64,000 nt of DNA from an uncultured Paracoccaceae bacterium (GCA_947492585.1 CANLND010000008.1:98614-162613); one strand, 5' to 3'. Positions 45,998 to 55,065 are shown, numbered from the stretch's first letter. The notes: a model not told the origin generated them from the letters alone. A program made the numbers and translations.

Positions 45998-46050
45998 AAT
46001 CAACCCTTTTATATTGTGGTGGTATTGCGTTCACGGGGTTGTGAAGTGGC

Positions 46051-47004
46051 TTAGTCAGAGGTGGGGCGGAGCTCTGGGTTCTTTGGTGAATATTCACTCA
46101 GCGCGTACCGCAAAGGGACTGCACCCGGTGCCCGCGTCATGCTGGTGACGTGTATCCGCAGGGCGCGTCCGGTCAGAGGGGGGGCTTTTGTGGCGGTCTC
46201 GATCACCTCGGCAGTGCCTGTTAGGGTTAGTAGGGTGCCTGTTTCAAAGTCCCAGAACTGTAGGCCAACCCGCGGGTCCAGCAGAATATTGCCATAGCTG
46301 TTGTAGAAGTTATTGCCTGCGTAATCGGGAATTTCGAGGGTTTGGTTGTCGCGTATCGTGACAAAGCCGGGGAAGCCGCCGCGATGATTGACATCAACAC
46401 CCGCACGCGGGTCGTCATCCAGAACGGGCGCGCGCGAGGCGAGTATCAGCGTGTCGGCCTTTGAAATCTGGGTGCGCGCCGCCTCTGTGAGGTGATCTGC
46501 GGTGGAGACGGGAGACACAGCGGGCGAGGCATCTTTTGTGGGGGTGCGTGTTTGGATGTACTTGGGGCAGTTGCCATAGCTTTGATCGACGCTAAGTCCC
46601 AATTCGGTGCCGTTGCTATGTTTGACGGTGGCATTCAGCCGATTGCGGCGACGGGTTTCAAATTCCAGGCCAAGAACGCTGACCTTTGCGCCTTGATCCA
46701 ACACGAGGTCGTCCGGCTCTCCGGCGAGCGGTTGTGATGTAATGGACAGTGTTGTTGTGTCGGGTGAGAGCATGAACCCCGGTGGGCCGATACGCAGGAT
46801 GGCCCACGGGTGGCCGCTTTGATCGATGGCGCCAATGTGGACCGTGCGCAGCATTTCGAAAAACGCCCGGTGCTGGTCGGGCATATGCGCGCGGATCATC
46901 CGTAGGCCAAGGTCGCGTAGGCGCTCTTGTACGCCAGCGCGTTCGTGCATGATTTTTTCGCCCTCATGAAAGACATCACCGGTGGGATTGATATGGCGCG
47001 GCAT
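46051..47004 (-). CDS. PPOX-class FMN-binding protein
   Basis: A 317-residue pyridoxamine-phosphate-oxidase-like flavoprotein. FEMLRTVHIGAIDQSGHPWAILRIGPPGFM is the first barrel half, LNATVKHSNGTELGLSVDQSYGNCPKYIQTR a linker with the family's NCPKY motif, and VDVNHRGGFPGFVTIRDNQTLEIPDYAGNNFYNSYGNI the flavin-binding half. Substrate unknown. TTGGAG supports ATG 47004. It stands alone next to the GST operon, sharing a similar control element. Confidence 0.85.
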   Translation of the reverse strand: MPRHINPTGDVFHEGEKIMHERAGVQERLRDLGLRMIRAHMPDQHRAFFEMLRTVHIGAIDQSGHPWAILRIGPPGFMLSPDTTTLSITSQPLAGEPDDLVLDQGAKVSVLGLEFETRRRNRLNATVKHSNGTELGLSVDQSYGNCPKYIQTRTPTKDASPAVSPVSTADHLTEAARTQISKADTLILASRAPVLDDDPRAGVDVNHRGGFPGFVTIRDNQTLEIPDYAGNNFYNSYGNILLDPRVGLQFWDFETGTLLTLTGTAEVIETATKAPPLTGRALRIHVTSMTRAPGAVPLRYALSEYSPKNPELRPTSD

Positions 47005-47031
47005 GGGGGAACTCCAAGAGAAGATGTGAGC

Positions 47032-47049
47032 CTACCTATCACATGGTAA
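47032..47049. promoter_or_regulatory. CTATC-type inverted repeat upstream of the PPOX gene
   Basis: CTACCTATCACATGGTAA, an imperfect inverted repeat starting 28 bases upstream of the PPOX ATG, matches the site before the glutathione transferase operon in 14 of 18 bases. Shared control is inferred. Confidence 0.45.
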
Positions 47050-47285
47050 AATTCTCGAACAACTCACAATCCCTTGACTGTCATGGGGCCGCGGATCCCC
47101 GATCCACCGAAGTGGGGCGGCGTATGGGGGCTATGGCTGAATATGCGAGGGGAGTAGGGGGTGTTGTGTGGAAATGCCGTAATGGATTGATAACATTATG
47201 CTATGCTGCAAGGTCTGAGCGTGCCTAATCCCCTGAATAGGTGCGTGAGAGCGAGGTAGGGCAATGAACTGTTGACAAAATATTA

Positions 47286-47307
47286 CTAATATATCAGCGT
47301 ATATCTG
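47286..47307. promoter_or_regulatory. GntR-type operator upstream of tctC
   Basis: TAATATATCAGCGTATATCT (47287-47306) closely matches the operator at 56501-56524. It lies 25 bases before tctC, close to a TTGACA box at 47272-47277. The GntR gene downstream in the same operon is the likely binder. Confidence 0.65.
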
Positions 47308-47331
47308 TCGACGGTAGGAGGAGACTTGTTG

Positions 47332-48285
47332 ATGAAACGGACAATTATAGCAGTGACACTAGCTGCGCTTATGCCAGGTTTGGCGGTGGCCGGTGATTGG
47401 CCTGAGCGCCCAGTAACAATCGTAGTGCCCGCTGGTGCAGGTGGTGGCACAGATGCCACGGCACGTATGCTGGCAGAACGGTTACGTGACAAATTTGGCG
47501 TGCCGTTCAACGTTGTAAATCAAGGCCAAGGTGGCGGTGTTGTAGGGATCAACACCATCAAAACGGCAGAGGCTGATGGCTACACCATCGGCGTTATCTA
47601 CAACTTTGCACACTATGCACCGATGGGACAGGCTGACTTTAACGCGTCAGATTTTACCCCAATCGCGCAGTACAACTTTGACCCGGCCGGGTTCAACGTG
47701 CGGGCCAACAGCGAATGGAATTCGATCGGGGATGCGCTTGATGCGATCAAGGCGGCCCCGGCAGATTACTCTATTGCCTGTGGTGGTGGCTGTGGGGGCT
47801 CATGGCCTATCGCGGCGGCGACCCTGATGAGCGAATGGGGCATTGATCTGTCTCAGGTGCGCATGATCGCAGGCCAGGGTGCTGCAGGTGCCCTGCAAGA
47901 TATGGTCGCGGGCGGTTTTGACGTCGTGCCATCCTCTGTGCCAGAGGCGGGCGCGCTGATCCAGGCGGGTCGCGTGAAGTCGCTGGCTGTCTTCGGCTCT
48001 GAACGTCTTGCGGCGTTCCCAGACATCCCCACCCTGTCCGAGCAAACAGATCTGGACCTGACACTTGGCGCATGGCGCGGGGTTGTGGCTCCGGTGGGTT
48101 TGGACGCGGAAATCGCGGGTGAACTGGCAGAAGCCATGAGCGACATCGTCTCGGACGAAAGCTGGCAGGCGCAGATGGCCGAACGAGGGTTTGGCGTTCA
48201 ATGGCGTGACACCGAAGCCTTTGCGGATTTCATGGCGTCTGAAGAAGGTTCTGTGCGCGAAATCGTCGCGACACTGGGCCTGTAA
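47332..48285 (+). CDS. tctC: Tripartite tricarboxylate transporter, binding protein TctC
   Basis: A 317-residue periplasmic binding protein of the Bug/TctC family, which feeds carboxylate-type ligands to TctBA. Signal peptide MKRTIIAVTLAALMPGLAVAG (cleavage near residue 20). WPERPVTIVVPAGAGGGTDATARML is the family start, with GQGGGVVGINTIKTAEADGYT and FDVVPSSVPEAGALIQAGRVK further on. The two cysteines in SIACGGGCGGSWPIAAA are unusual for the ligand loop. ATG 47332 follows AGGAGGAG; TTG codons just upstream were rejected. First gene of tctC-tctB-tctA-gntR. Confidence 0.9.
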   Translation: MKRTIIAVTLAALMPGLAVAGDWPERPVTIVVPAGAGGGTDATARMLAERLRDKFGVPFNVVNQGQGGGVVGINTIKTAEADGYTIGVIYNFAHYAPMGQADFNASDFTPIAQYNFDPAGFNVRANSEWNSIGDALDAIKAAPADYSIACGGGCGGSWPIAAATLMSEWGIDLSQVRMIAGQGAAGALQDMVAGGFDVVPSSVPEAGALIQAGRVKSLAVFGSERLAAFPDIPTLSEQTDLDLTLGAWRGVVAPVGLDAEIAGELAEAMSDIVSDESWQAQMAERGFGVQWRDTEAFADFMASEEGSVREIVATLGL

Positions 48286-48299
48286 GCCATATCTAAGTG

Positions 48300-48326
48300 A
48301 GCCAGAGCAGCGATGTTGCTCTGGCT
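48300..48326 (+). terminator. Intra-operon hairpin between tctC and tctB
   Basis: AGCCAGAGCA (48300-48309) pairs perfectly with TGCTCTGGCT (48317-48326). There is no strong T-run, so it is more likely a stabilising or partially terminating hairpin that raises tctC over tctBA expression. Confidence 0.65.
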
Positions 48327-48354
48327 TGTTGGCTTTGGGCCGAAAGGAAATCAG

Positions 48355-48840
48355 ATGAAGCTAGACGACCTGTTGAATGGCGTTGTGTTTCTTGTGCTGG
48401 GGTGCGCCATCGTTGGGTATGCACAAACGCTGCCGGTTATGCCGCAAATCGAATATGGCCCCGGCTTTCTCCCGAGCATCGTTGGAGTTGGGATGGCTCT
48501 TGCGGGGCTTGCGCTGATCGTTGCCCGGCTTTGGCGCAACATCGGGGCGGTCGAAGGTTGGATGGCCTTTAACGGGAACGGCGCGCGCGGTGTGCTGGGC
48601 ATCGGCGTCTTTTTGTCGGCGATCGTTTTTTACACACTCACGGCCAACACGCTGGGCTTTTTGATTGTCGCGCCGATCTTGCTGTTTGGCATCGTTTATT
48701 GGTTTGAGCGACGTTGGAAACTGGCGCTGGGCGTTGGTGTGGTGGGCACGCTGTTGCTGCACACGTTCTTTTACCAAATCATGAAAGCGCCGTTGCCTTG
48801 GGGTCTTTTGATTGACTATTCGGGGGCGCTGACATGGTAG
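48355..48840 (+). CDS. tctB: Tripartite tricarboxylate transporter, small subunit TctB
   Basis: A 161-residue membrane protein with four predicted helices (VVFLVLGCAIVGYAQTL, FLPSIVGVGMALAGLALIVA, GVFLSAIVFYTLTANTLGFLIVAPILLFGIVYW, LALGVGVVGTLLLHTFFYQ). The IEYGPGFLPSIVG stretch is the typical TctB N-terminal loop. AAAGGAAAT supports ATG 48355 over an upstream in-frame start at 48313. It overlaps tctA by seven bases. Confidence 0.88.
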   Translation: MKLDDLLNGVVFLVLGCAIVGYAQTLPVMPQIEYGPGFLPSIVGVGMALAGLALIVARLWRNIGAVEGWMAFNGNGARGVLGIGVFLSAIVFYTLTANTLGFLIVAPILLFGIVYWFERRWKLALGVGVVGTLLLHTFFYQIMKAPLPWGLLIDYSGALTW

Positions 48841-50312
48841 TATTTGAGTCACTTGCCCTGTTGATGGAGCCCAAAACACTGGGCGTTATTCTTGGCTGTG
48901 CCGCCTATGGGTTGATCGTCGGAGCGATCCCGGGGTTTACGGCCACTATGGCCGTCGCGCTGTTGGTGCCGATGACCTATTTCCTAGATCCGGTGCCCGC
49001 GCTTGCGGGGATTGTGACGCTGGCGGCGATGGCGATTTTCGCCGGTGACATTCCAGGTGCATTGCTGCGGATGCCGGGCACGCCTGCCTCGGCCGCTTAT
49101 GCCAATGAATCCTATCAAATGGCAAAACGTGGCGAGGCGGAAACCGCGTTGGGTGTCGGGCTGCTGGCCTCGGCGTTTGGCGGAGTGTTTGGCGCGCTGA
49201 TGCTGATCTTTGCGGCGCCGTTTCTGGCTGAAATCTCGTTGAGCTTTTCGAGCTTTGAGTATTTCTGGCTGGCCTGTCTTGGATTGGTCGCAGCGATTGC
49301 GGCCTCCAATTCAACACCGGCCAAAGGGGCGATTTCGCTGTTCATTGGCTTGACCATCGGCATGGTGGGGCTGGATCCCGTGATGGGGCAGCAGCGGTTT
49401 ACCTTTGGCAATATCAATCTGGTCGGTGGTTTGGCGTTCATTCCGGTGTTGATTGGTCTTTTTGCCGTGTCCGAAGCCTTTCGGTTCGGGGCCAAGCCGG
49501 TTGCGCGTCCAGAAATCCTGCCAATATCTCCCAAATCACTGTTTACGGGTGTGTTTTCACATGTGCGCCGCCTGAAATGGCCCATTTTGCGCGGCTCTGG
49601 CATCGGCTCTATTGTGGGGGCTATTCCGGGCGCTGGCGCAGATATTGCGGCCTATATCTCCTATGCGGTTGCGCGTCGGTTTTCCCCAAAGAAGGACGCG
49701 TTTGGCACCGGTACTGTGGACGGGATCGCCCCGGCAACAGCGGCCAACAATGCCGCGGTGGGCGGGGCGCTTATTCCCGCGACGGTCTTTGGTATTCCAG
49801 GAGACAGCCTCACGGCGGTGATTATTGGCGTGCTTTATATGAAAGGTCTGAACCCGGGTCCGACCGTGTTCCTGATGCAGCCAACGCTGCTCTATGCGAT
49901 CTTCATTGCATTCCTGATTGCCAATATTGTCATGGTGCCTTTTGGCTTTGGCGCGATTGTCTTGTTCCGCCGTATTCTGTCAGCCCCGCCCGGCGTGGTT
50001 ATGGCGCTTGTCACGCTGGCCTGTATTGTCGGGGCGTTTGCGGTGGAAAATACCACTTTTGCGATCTTTGTCATGCTGGCGGCAGGGCTGTTGGGATTTT
50101 ATCTCGAAGAAAATGAATTCCCGCTTGCGCCAGTTATTCTTGGCATCGTTTTGGGCCCTATTTTGGAATCTACGTTTTTGGCATCTCTGGCCAAAAGTCA
50201 GGGATCCTTCGTTGAATTCTTTTCGCGGCCAATCGCGGGAAGTTTGGGGGCGATTACTATCGCTACCATACTCGTTCCCCTATTGTACGCGCTGCTTATA
50301 CGTAGAAAGTGA
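48834..50312 (+). CDS. tctA: Tripartite tricarboxylate transporter, large subunit TctA
   Basis: A 492-residue integral membrane protein with about 12 helices. Family motifs are GAIPGFTATMAVALLVPMTYFL near residue 25, MPGTPASAAYANESYQMAKRG near 80, and GIAPATAANNAAVGGALIPATVFGIPGDS near 300. It forms the channel with TctB and is driven by the membrane potential or ion gradient. The GntR gene follows with the tctA stop just upstream of its start. Confidence 0.93.
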   Translation: MVVFESLALLMEPKTLGVILGCAAYGLIVGAIPGFTATMAVALLVPMTYFLDPVPALAGIVTLAAMAIFAGDIPGALLRMPGTPASAAYANESYQMAKRGEAETALGVGLLASAFGGVFGALMLIFAAPFLAEISLSFSSFEYFWLACLGLVAAIAASNSTPAKGAISLFIGLTIGMVGLDPVMGQQRFTFGNINLVGGLAFIPVLIGLFAVSEAFRFGAKPVARPEILPISPKSLFTGVFSHVRRLKWPILRGSGIGSIVGAIPGAGADIAAYISYAVARRFSPKKDAFGTGTVDGIAPATAANNAAVGGALIPATVFGIPGDSLTAVIIGVLYMKGLNPGPTVFLMQPTLLYAIFIAFLIANIVMVPFGFGAIVLFRRILSAPPGVVMALVTLACIVGAFAVENTTFAIFVMLAAGLLGFYLEENEFPLAPVILGIVLGPILESTFLASLAKSQGSFVEFFSRPIAGSLGAITIATILVPLLYALLIRRK

Positions 50313-50317
50313 CACAT

Positions 50318-51004
50318 ATGACTACTGATCGTCCTGAGAGCCGTTCGGCTGCGGTCTACAAGGATATAGAAGAAAAAATTGTTACGCTCATTATCCCTCC
50401 GGGGAGTTTGGTGACGGAACAGGATCTGTGCAATCTAAGCGGCTTTGGCCGGACCCCGGTGCGCGAGGCCGTGCAAAAGCTTGAACGCGATATGCTGGTG
50501 TCGGTGCTGCCGCGCCGTGGTATTTTGATCGAGCCAATTGATGCGCAAAAGGCGATCAAAACGTTAGATGTCCGTCGACGGCTGGAACCTTTTTTGACCG
50601 CTCGGGCCGTCAAATTTGCAGAAAGCACCGAAAAATGGCGTTTTGAACAGCTGGCGGAGCGGATTGAAGAAACCGGAACAACGCAGGACACGCTTGCCTT
50701 TATGGCGCTGGATCGTGAACTAAACGACCGGGTGGCCCAGGCGGCGCGCCATGATATTGCCTGCCGGGTTGTTTTTCCGCTGCACGCAATTTCCCGGCGG
50801 ATCGGATATCTGCTTGCGCGCGAAACGGACACCGGCCCCGGAAACGCAGTCGACAACCACAGCCGGATGGCACGGGCGTTGTCGAGCGGCAACGAGGAGC
50901 AGGCGCTTCGCGCTCTTGAAGAGACGTTTGAAACCTCCGAGGCGACGGCTCTTAAGGTCGAAGCCATGATTGACCGAGGGCAAATCAAGTTTCCATCGGC
51001 CTAA
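50318..51004 (+). CDS. GntR-family (FadR/VanR type) regulator
   Basis: A 228-residue regulator. SAAVYKDIEEKIVTLIIPPGSLVTEQDLCNLSGFGRTPVREAVQKLERDMLV is the winged HTH (about residues 10-60), followed by an all-helical FCD ligand domain with metal-type positions (FMALDRELNDRVAQAARHD, NHSRMARALSSGNEEQALRAL). It is the last gene of tctCBA and probably binds the TAATATATCA operators at 47286 and 56501. GTG 50309, overlapping the tctA stop by four bases, is an alternative start. Confidence 0.88.
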   Translation: MTTDRPESRSAAVYKDIEEKIVTLIIPPGSLVTEQDLCNLSGFGRTPVREAVQKLERDMLVSVLPRRGILIEPIDAQKAIKTLDVRRRLEPFLTARAVKFAESTEKWRFEQLAERIEETGTTQDTLAFMALDRELNDRVAQAARHDIACRVVFPLHAISRRIGYLLARETDTGPGNAVDNHSRMARALSSGNEEQALRALEETFETSEATALKVEAMIDRGQIKFPSA

Positions 51005-51042
51005 CCAGCCGTCGAAAAAATCACCAATCCCTGTTTCGGGCA

Positions 51043-51075
51043 GCGCTCGCTGACCGGTGAGCGCCTGAAGTTTTA
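51043..51075 (+). terminator. Possible weak terminator after gntR
   Basis: GCGCTC (51043-51048) pairs with GAGCGC (51059-51064), and TTTTAT follows six bases later. It may separate tctCBA-gntR from the peroxiredoxin operon. Confidence 0.5.
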
Positions 51076-51097
51076 TATCTCTTGAAAGGAGAAACAC

Positions 51098-51631
51098 ATG
51101 TTGATGCCCCGCAAAAAAACACCGGATCTTTCGATTCCACTGGTCACTGGTGAGCGGTTCCAATTGTCGACCGAGAACAATGCACGTGGGACTGTGATCT
51201 GTTTTTATCGTGGCCTGCATTGCCCACTGTGCGCCAACTATCTGAAAGAGCTGGAACGTCTGACGCCTGAATTCAACGAGCGCGGCGTGGGCACGGTGGC
51301 GGTGTCGACTGATGTTGAAGAACGCGGAAAAGCCATGGCTGACAAGATCGGTGCCAATGCGCTGCGTGTTGGATATGGTGTGACCATCGAAGAAGCCCAG
51401 CAGTGGGGGCTGTATATTTCGACTTCACGCGGGAAATCTTCGTTGGACATCATGGAGCCGGACCTGTTTTCGGAGCCGGGTGTGTTCCTCGTGCAGCCTG
51501 ATCGTGCACTGTATTACGGCGCGGTTCAGACCATGCCGTTTGTGCGTCCTCACTTCAAAGAGCTGCTGGCAGCGGTGGATGGCGCGATGGCGGCAAATTA
51601 CCCCGCGCGCGGCGAATACACCCCCGAGTGA
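51098..51631 (+). CDS. AhpC/TSA peroxiredoxin-like protein
   Basis: A 177-residue thioredoxin-fold protein. FYRGLHCPLCANYLKELERLTPEF has a C42-xx-C45 pair where typical peroxiredoxins have one peroxidatic Cys, a pattern seen in the peroxiredoxin-like (PRX_like2) group. It continues VSTDVEERGKAMADKIGANALRVGYG and FLVQPDRALYYGAVQTMPFVRP. Likely a peroxide- or disulfide-handling enzyme. AAAGGAG precedes ATG 51098. It is followed by two glutathione transferase genes on the same strand. Confidence 0.85.
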   Translation: MLMPRKKTPDLSIPLVTGERFQLSTENNARGTVICFYRGLHCPLCANYLKELERLTPEFNERGVGTVAVSTDVEERGKAMADKIGANALRVGYGVTIEEAQQWGLYISTSRGKSSLDIMEPDLFSEPGVFLVQPDRALYYGAVQTMPFVRPHFKELLAAVDGAMAANYPARGEYTPE

Positions 51632-51675
51632 GCGCCCCCCGCGTGCGCCTCTACAGTGTAAAGATGCGTATACGC

Positions 51676-51701
51676 GTGACCCCGGATTGCTCTGGGGTCA
51701 C
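51676..51701 (+). terminator. Hairpin between peroxiredoxin-like and GST genes
   Basis: GTGACCCC (51676-51683) pairs with GGGGTCAC (51694-51701), followed by TTCTAATTT. It sits 25 bases before the GST gene and may attenuate read-through. Confidence 0.6.
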
Positions 51702-51725
51702 TTCTAATTTGGAGAGACCGCACCA

Positions 51726-52358
51726 ATGATCCAACTCTATGCTTGGCCGACGCCAAACTGTCGCAAAGTTTCAATCCTGCTCGAAGAACTAGGGGTGCCC
51801 TATGATGTGCACACCCTTGATATCGGACAAGACGAACAGTTCGCCCCCAGCTTTTTGGCGATTTCACCAAACAATAAGGTGCCTGCGATTGTGGACACCG
51901 AGACCGGTGTTACGCTGTTTGAATCTGGTGCGATCATGATCTATCTGGCCGAAAAATACGGTAAATTCATGCCGTCCGAGGGGAGTGAGCGCGCATCGGT
52001 TTTGCAGTGGTTGATGTGGCAGATGGGCGGGCTTGGCCCGATGGCGGGACAGGGGCACCATTATCTGAAATTCAATCCGGGTGTTTCAGATTACACAGAT
52101 ACGCGTTTGAAAACTGAAATCGCACGGCTGTATGGCGTTTTGAACACGCAGCTGGAGGGGGCTGAGTTTGTCAGCGGGGACTACAGTATTGCTGATATGG
52201 CAATCTGGCCCTGGGTGTCGCGCTATGAATGGCATCAGGTGGATCTGAACGCCTATCCCAACGTTCAAAAATGGTATCGCGCTGTGTTGGCGCGTCCGGC
52301 TGTCCAAAAGGGCTATCACGTCCCCCATGTCGCGGGCGACATTCCACAGGGTGGATGA
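51726..52358 (+). CDS. Glutathione S-transferase, YfcG/YghU-like
   Basis: A 210-residue glutathione transferase. MIQLYAWPTPNCRKVSILLEE has the TPN motif of the YfcG/YghU (Nu-class) enzymes, which bind two glutathiones or glutathione disulfide and act as disulfide-bond reductases; NKVPAIVD and FESGAIMIYLAEKYGKF complete the glutathione site, and GLGPMAGQGHHYLKF and YSIADMAIWPWVSRYEWH the helical domain. Its end overlaps the control region of the next GST gene. Confidence 0.9.
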   Translation: MIQLYAWPTPNCRKVSILLEELGVPYDVHTLDIGQDEQFAPSFLAISPNNKVPAIVDTETGVTLFESGAIMIYLAEKYGKFMPSEGSERASVLQWLMWQMGGLGPMAGQGHHYLKFNPGVSDYTDTRLKTEIARLYGVLNTQLEGAEFVSGDYSIADMAIWPWVSRYEWHQVDLNAYPNVQKWYRAVLARPAVQKGYHVPHVAGDIPQGG

Positions 52359-52362
52359 CATA

Positions 52363-52980
52363 GTGCAGGTATTAGGGCGCGCCAATTCGATCAATGTCCA
52401 AAAGGTGATGTGGTGCGCACATGAGCTGAAACTGGATGTGGAACGCCAGGACATCGGCGGCACGTTTGGGGGGAATGATACGCCTGAATTTCTGGCGCTC
52501 AATCCAAATGGCCAGATCCCGGTGCTCTGCGATGGTGACTTTGCGCTGTGGGAGTCGCATGCCATTGTGCGCTACCTGTGCAACCGATACAGCCCCGCGG
52601 CATGGCAGCCCAGCTGTCCAATGGAGCAGGGGCGTGCCAACCAGTGGATGGATTGGAACCTGACAACCCTGCATCCGCAGGTCACAGTTATTTTCTGGCA
52701 ACTCATCCGCACCGCAAAATCTGAACGCGACGTTCAGGCCATCGAAGAGGCCCGTGCGCGGTGTTCCGATCTGTGGGGGCTGGTCGATCGGCATCTGGCC
52801 GACCGGGAGTATCTGTTGGGAGATCAGATCAGTATGGCGGACATTCCGTTGGGATGCTCTGCCTATCGTTGGTTTGCCTTGGACATTGACCGACCTGATC
52901 TGGTGCACCTGACCGGCTGGTACAAACGGCTAAGCGAAAGGCAAGCCTTTCGCTCTCAAGTTATGCATCCTTTAACATAA
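52363..52980 (+). CDS. Glutathione S-transferase family protein
   Basis: A 205-residue glutathione transferase. From GTG 52363 it reads MQVLGRANSINVQKVMWCAHEL, the usual GST opening (GRANS-V-KV), with GGTFGGNDTPEFLALNPNGQIPVLCDG and LWESHAIVRYLCNRY at the glutathione site, and YLLGDQISMADIPLGCSAYRWF in the helical domain. GGGTGG ahead supports GTG 52363; ATG 52327 would add residues without homology. It lies four bases after the YfcG-like gene, as a probable operon partner. Confidence 0.88.
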   Translation: MQVLGRANSINVQKVMWCAHELKLDVERQDIGGTFGGNDTPEFLALNPNGQIPVLCDGDFALWESHAIVRYLCNRYSPAAWQPSCPMEQGRANQWMDWNLTTLHPQVTVIFWQLIRTAKSERDVQAIEEARARCSDLWGLVDRHLADREYLLGDQISMADIPLGCSAYRWFALDIDRPDLVHLTGWYKRLSERQAFRSQVMHPLT

Positions 52981-53010
52981 TTTGAACCGGTTTCACCTAG
53001 GGGGAGGGGG

Positions 53011-53394
53011 CTAGGCCGGCAGCGCGTTGTGGCAGGTGTTCAGCACCCACTTGTTGTTTTTTCGCTCCCAGACCTGTGTGGTGACGGCCTGGATGTCGAA
53101 GTCTTCATTTGTGGTCAGTGCTCGGGTCTGTTGGATCAGATCGCCGATCATCACAGCGGTATCCCCGAGAACGCGGATATTGAGGTTGTCACGTTTTACC
53201 GACAAGAAGCGAAACCGATCGCGAACTCCTTCCAGATAGGCGTTTTTGCCATCCACGTTGCCGTTCAGATGAATATGCGCCAGGTTTTCGGCCAACATGG
53301 CTGACAGCCCTTCGACGTCATTGTTCATCAGGGCCTGGCAGCGCTCCGCTTCGGCGGCTTTGAGCTCGGAAATATCGTCTTGTCGCTCTGTCAT
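53011..53394 (-). CDS. NTF2-like (SnoaL/DUF4440) protein
   Basis: A 127-residue NTF2-fold protein: AAEAERCQALMNNDVEGLSAMLAENLAHIHLNGNVDGKNAYLEGVRD, then AVMIGDLIQQTRA and QVWERKNNKWVLNTCHNALPA. These serve as small enzymes or ligand-binding domains; the function here is unknown. GAGGAA supports ATG 53394 rather than the longer open frame to 53499. It is the last gene downstream of the polar amino acid ABC operon, 22 bases after the ATPase stop. Confidence 0.82.
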   Translation of the reverse strand: MTERQDDISELKAAEAERCQALMNNDVEGLSAMLAENLAHIHLNGNVDGKNAYLEGVRDRFRFLSVKRDNLNIRVLGDTAVMIGDLIQQTRALTTNEDFDIQAVTTQVWERKNNKWVLNTCHNALPA

Positions 53395-53416
53395 CGTTGT
53401 TCCTCGTTGTGAGTGG

Positions 53417-54193
53417 TTAGGCGATTTGTCCCAGGAAACTACGGGTGCGTTCGTGTTGTGGCGCGTCAAAGAACTGCTCGGGATCGTTTTCTTCGACAAT
53501 TTGTCCGCGATCCATAAAGATCACCCGATCCGCAACTTTGCGGGCAAATCCCATCTCGTGGGTCACGCAGATCATTGTCATCCCGTCAGACGCGAGGTCG
53601 ATCATTGTATCCAGAACCTCATTGACCATTTCGGGATCTAGCGCTGAGGTTGGTTCATCAAACAGCATAACCTTGGGGCGCATGCACAGGGCGCGGGCAA
53701 TGGCCACACGTTGTTGCTGACCACCCGACAGTTGTGCGGGGTATTTATTGGCCTGCTCCGGTATGCGGACACGTTGCAGATATTTATGTGCGATGTCTTC
53801 GGCGTCGGCCCGTGACATACCGGCAACTTTTATGGGGCCAAGTACGCAGTTTTCAAGAACCGTCATATGTGGAAACAGATTAAACTGTTGAAACACCATG
53901 CCAATTTCACGACGTACCGCGCGTGTGGATTTGGCGTCGGTGGTCAGCACTTTCCCATCCACGCGGATGGTTCCGCCCTGAATTTCTTCGAGCTGATTGA
54001 TGCAGCGGATCAGTGTGGATTTGCCCGACCCAGAAGGGCCGCAAATCACAATCTTTTCGCCGGAGCGCACCGATAGGTTTACACCTTTCAATGCCTGAAA
54101 CGCACCATACCACTTTTCGAGGCCTTGCAGCTCAATTGCGGGGAGCTCCTGAGCCTGTAAAACAGGCTCAGGGTTTTGGGGGACTATGTTCAT
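53417..54193 (-). CDS. Polar amino acid ABC importer ATP-binding protein (GlnQ-like)
   Basis: A 258-residue ATPase: Walker [11 protein letters not shown]-loop [14 protein letters not shown], signature [15 protein letters not shown], Walker [15 protein letters not shown], switch His in [13 protein letters not shown], and the C-terminal [11 protein letters not shown]. This is the GlnQ/HisP type that serves polar amino acid or opine importers. ATG 54193 follows AAAGGAC; an open frame to 54214 was rejected. The order from the promoter is permease, permease, binding protein, ATPase. Confidence 0.92.
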   Translation of the reverse strand: MNIVPQNPEPVLQAQELPAIELQGLEKWYGAFQALKGVNLSVRSGEKIVICGPSGSGKSTLIRCINQLEEIQGGTIRVDGKVLTTDAKSTRAVRREIGMVFQQFNLFPHMTVLENCVLGPIKVAGMSRADAEDIAHKYLQRVRIPEQANKYPAQLSGGQQQRVAIARALCMRPKVMLFDEPTSALDPEMVNEVLDTMIDLASDGMTMICVTHEMGFARKVADRVIFMDRGQIVEENDPEQFFDAPQHERTRSFLGQIA

Positions 54194-54210
54194 CAAACTG
54201 TCCTTTGAAC

Positions 54211-55017
54211 TCACTTGGTGACAACACCAGAGAAATCAGGAAGGGATTCTTCAAACCACTTCTGATAGGTTTTCTCCAGCTCGCCGCTTGCTTTGATTTC
54301 TCCAAGGAAAACATTCACATAATCCAGCATCTCGCCATCGTCTGGGTGAACGCCAAGCGCGAGGATAAACCGGTTCATTTCGAATTTTTCGTCGTATTTA
54401 CCGGGTGCAATCTGGTGAATTTGCTTCATACCGATGTTGGACACGCCAATTGCTTCGACCTGACCGCTCAGCAGGGCCTGAACCGCGCTGACATCGTCAT
54501 CAAAGCGGCGAATGGTGGTGCCGTCAGGGGCGATGCGGGTGAGCGTGGCGTCTTGGCCACTGGCCCGTGTCACGCCAATAACGTGGTTGGACAGGTCTGC
54601 TTCTGCTGCGATGTCCAGATCCGTTGGCCCAAAGATGCCAATCCGAACGGCGGCATAGGGGGCGCTAAAGTCGACTTTTTCAGCGCGCGCCGGGGTGATG
54701 GCCAGAGACGAGATCAACAGATCAACCTGACCACTGAGCAAGTAAGGAATGCGGTTCGGGCCGGTCACCGGCACGATGTTAACATCGACGCCCAGTTTGT
54801 CGCCCAGCATTGCCGCAACATCCGCGTCATAGCCGTCGGGTTCGTTGTTTGCGTTCATGAAGCCAACCGGGGGGAAGTCGACCAGCATGCCAACCTTGAT
54901 CGTCCCTTCGGATTGAATGTCTGAGATGCTGTCGGCTGCCGCGTGTTGAGCGCCAAAGACGCTTAGTGCCAGGGCGGCTGATGCAGCGATCAGGACCTTT
55001 GTTTTAGCTAGTACCAT
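54211..55017 (-). CDS. Polar amino acid ABC importer, substrate-binding protein
   Basis: A 268-residue periplasmic family-3 binding protein. Signal peptide [20 protein letters not shown] ends ...GAQHAAADS. The mature protein reads [83 protein letters not shown], the classic SBP_bac_3 pattern for polar amino acids, and the missing aromatic/arginine pattern leaves the ligand open. AGGAGGAG before ATG 55017 is strong. It precedes the ATPase gene on the minus strand. Confidence 0.92.
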   Translation of the reverse strand: MVLAKTKVLIAASAALALSVFGAQHAAADSISDIQSEGTIKVGMLVDFPPVGFMNANNEPDGYDADVAAMLGDKLGVDVNIVPVTGPNRIPYLLSGQVDLLISSLAITPARAEKVDFSAPYAAVRIGIFGPTDLDIAAEADLSNHVIGVTRASGQDATLTRIAPDGTTIRRFDDDVSAVQALLSGQVEAIGVSNIGMKQIHQIAPGKYDEKFEMNRFILALGVHPDDGEMLDYVNVFLGEIKASGELEKTYQKWFEESLPDFSGVVTK

Positions 55018-55065
55018 GTTTCTCCTCCTAAAATGGTGTAGCGGTTGTGATTTTTTAGATGACGC

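Noticed and set aside
47043..47228. 61-codon frame between the PPOX and tctC genes.
   Set aside because: It starts inside the probable PPOX operator and shows no coding character.
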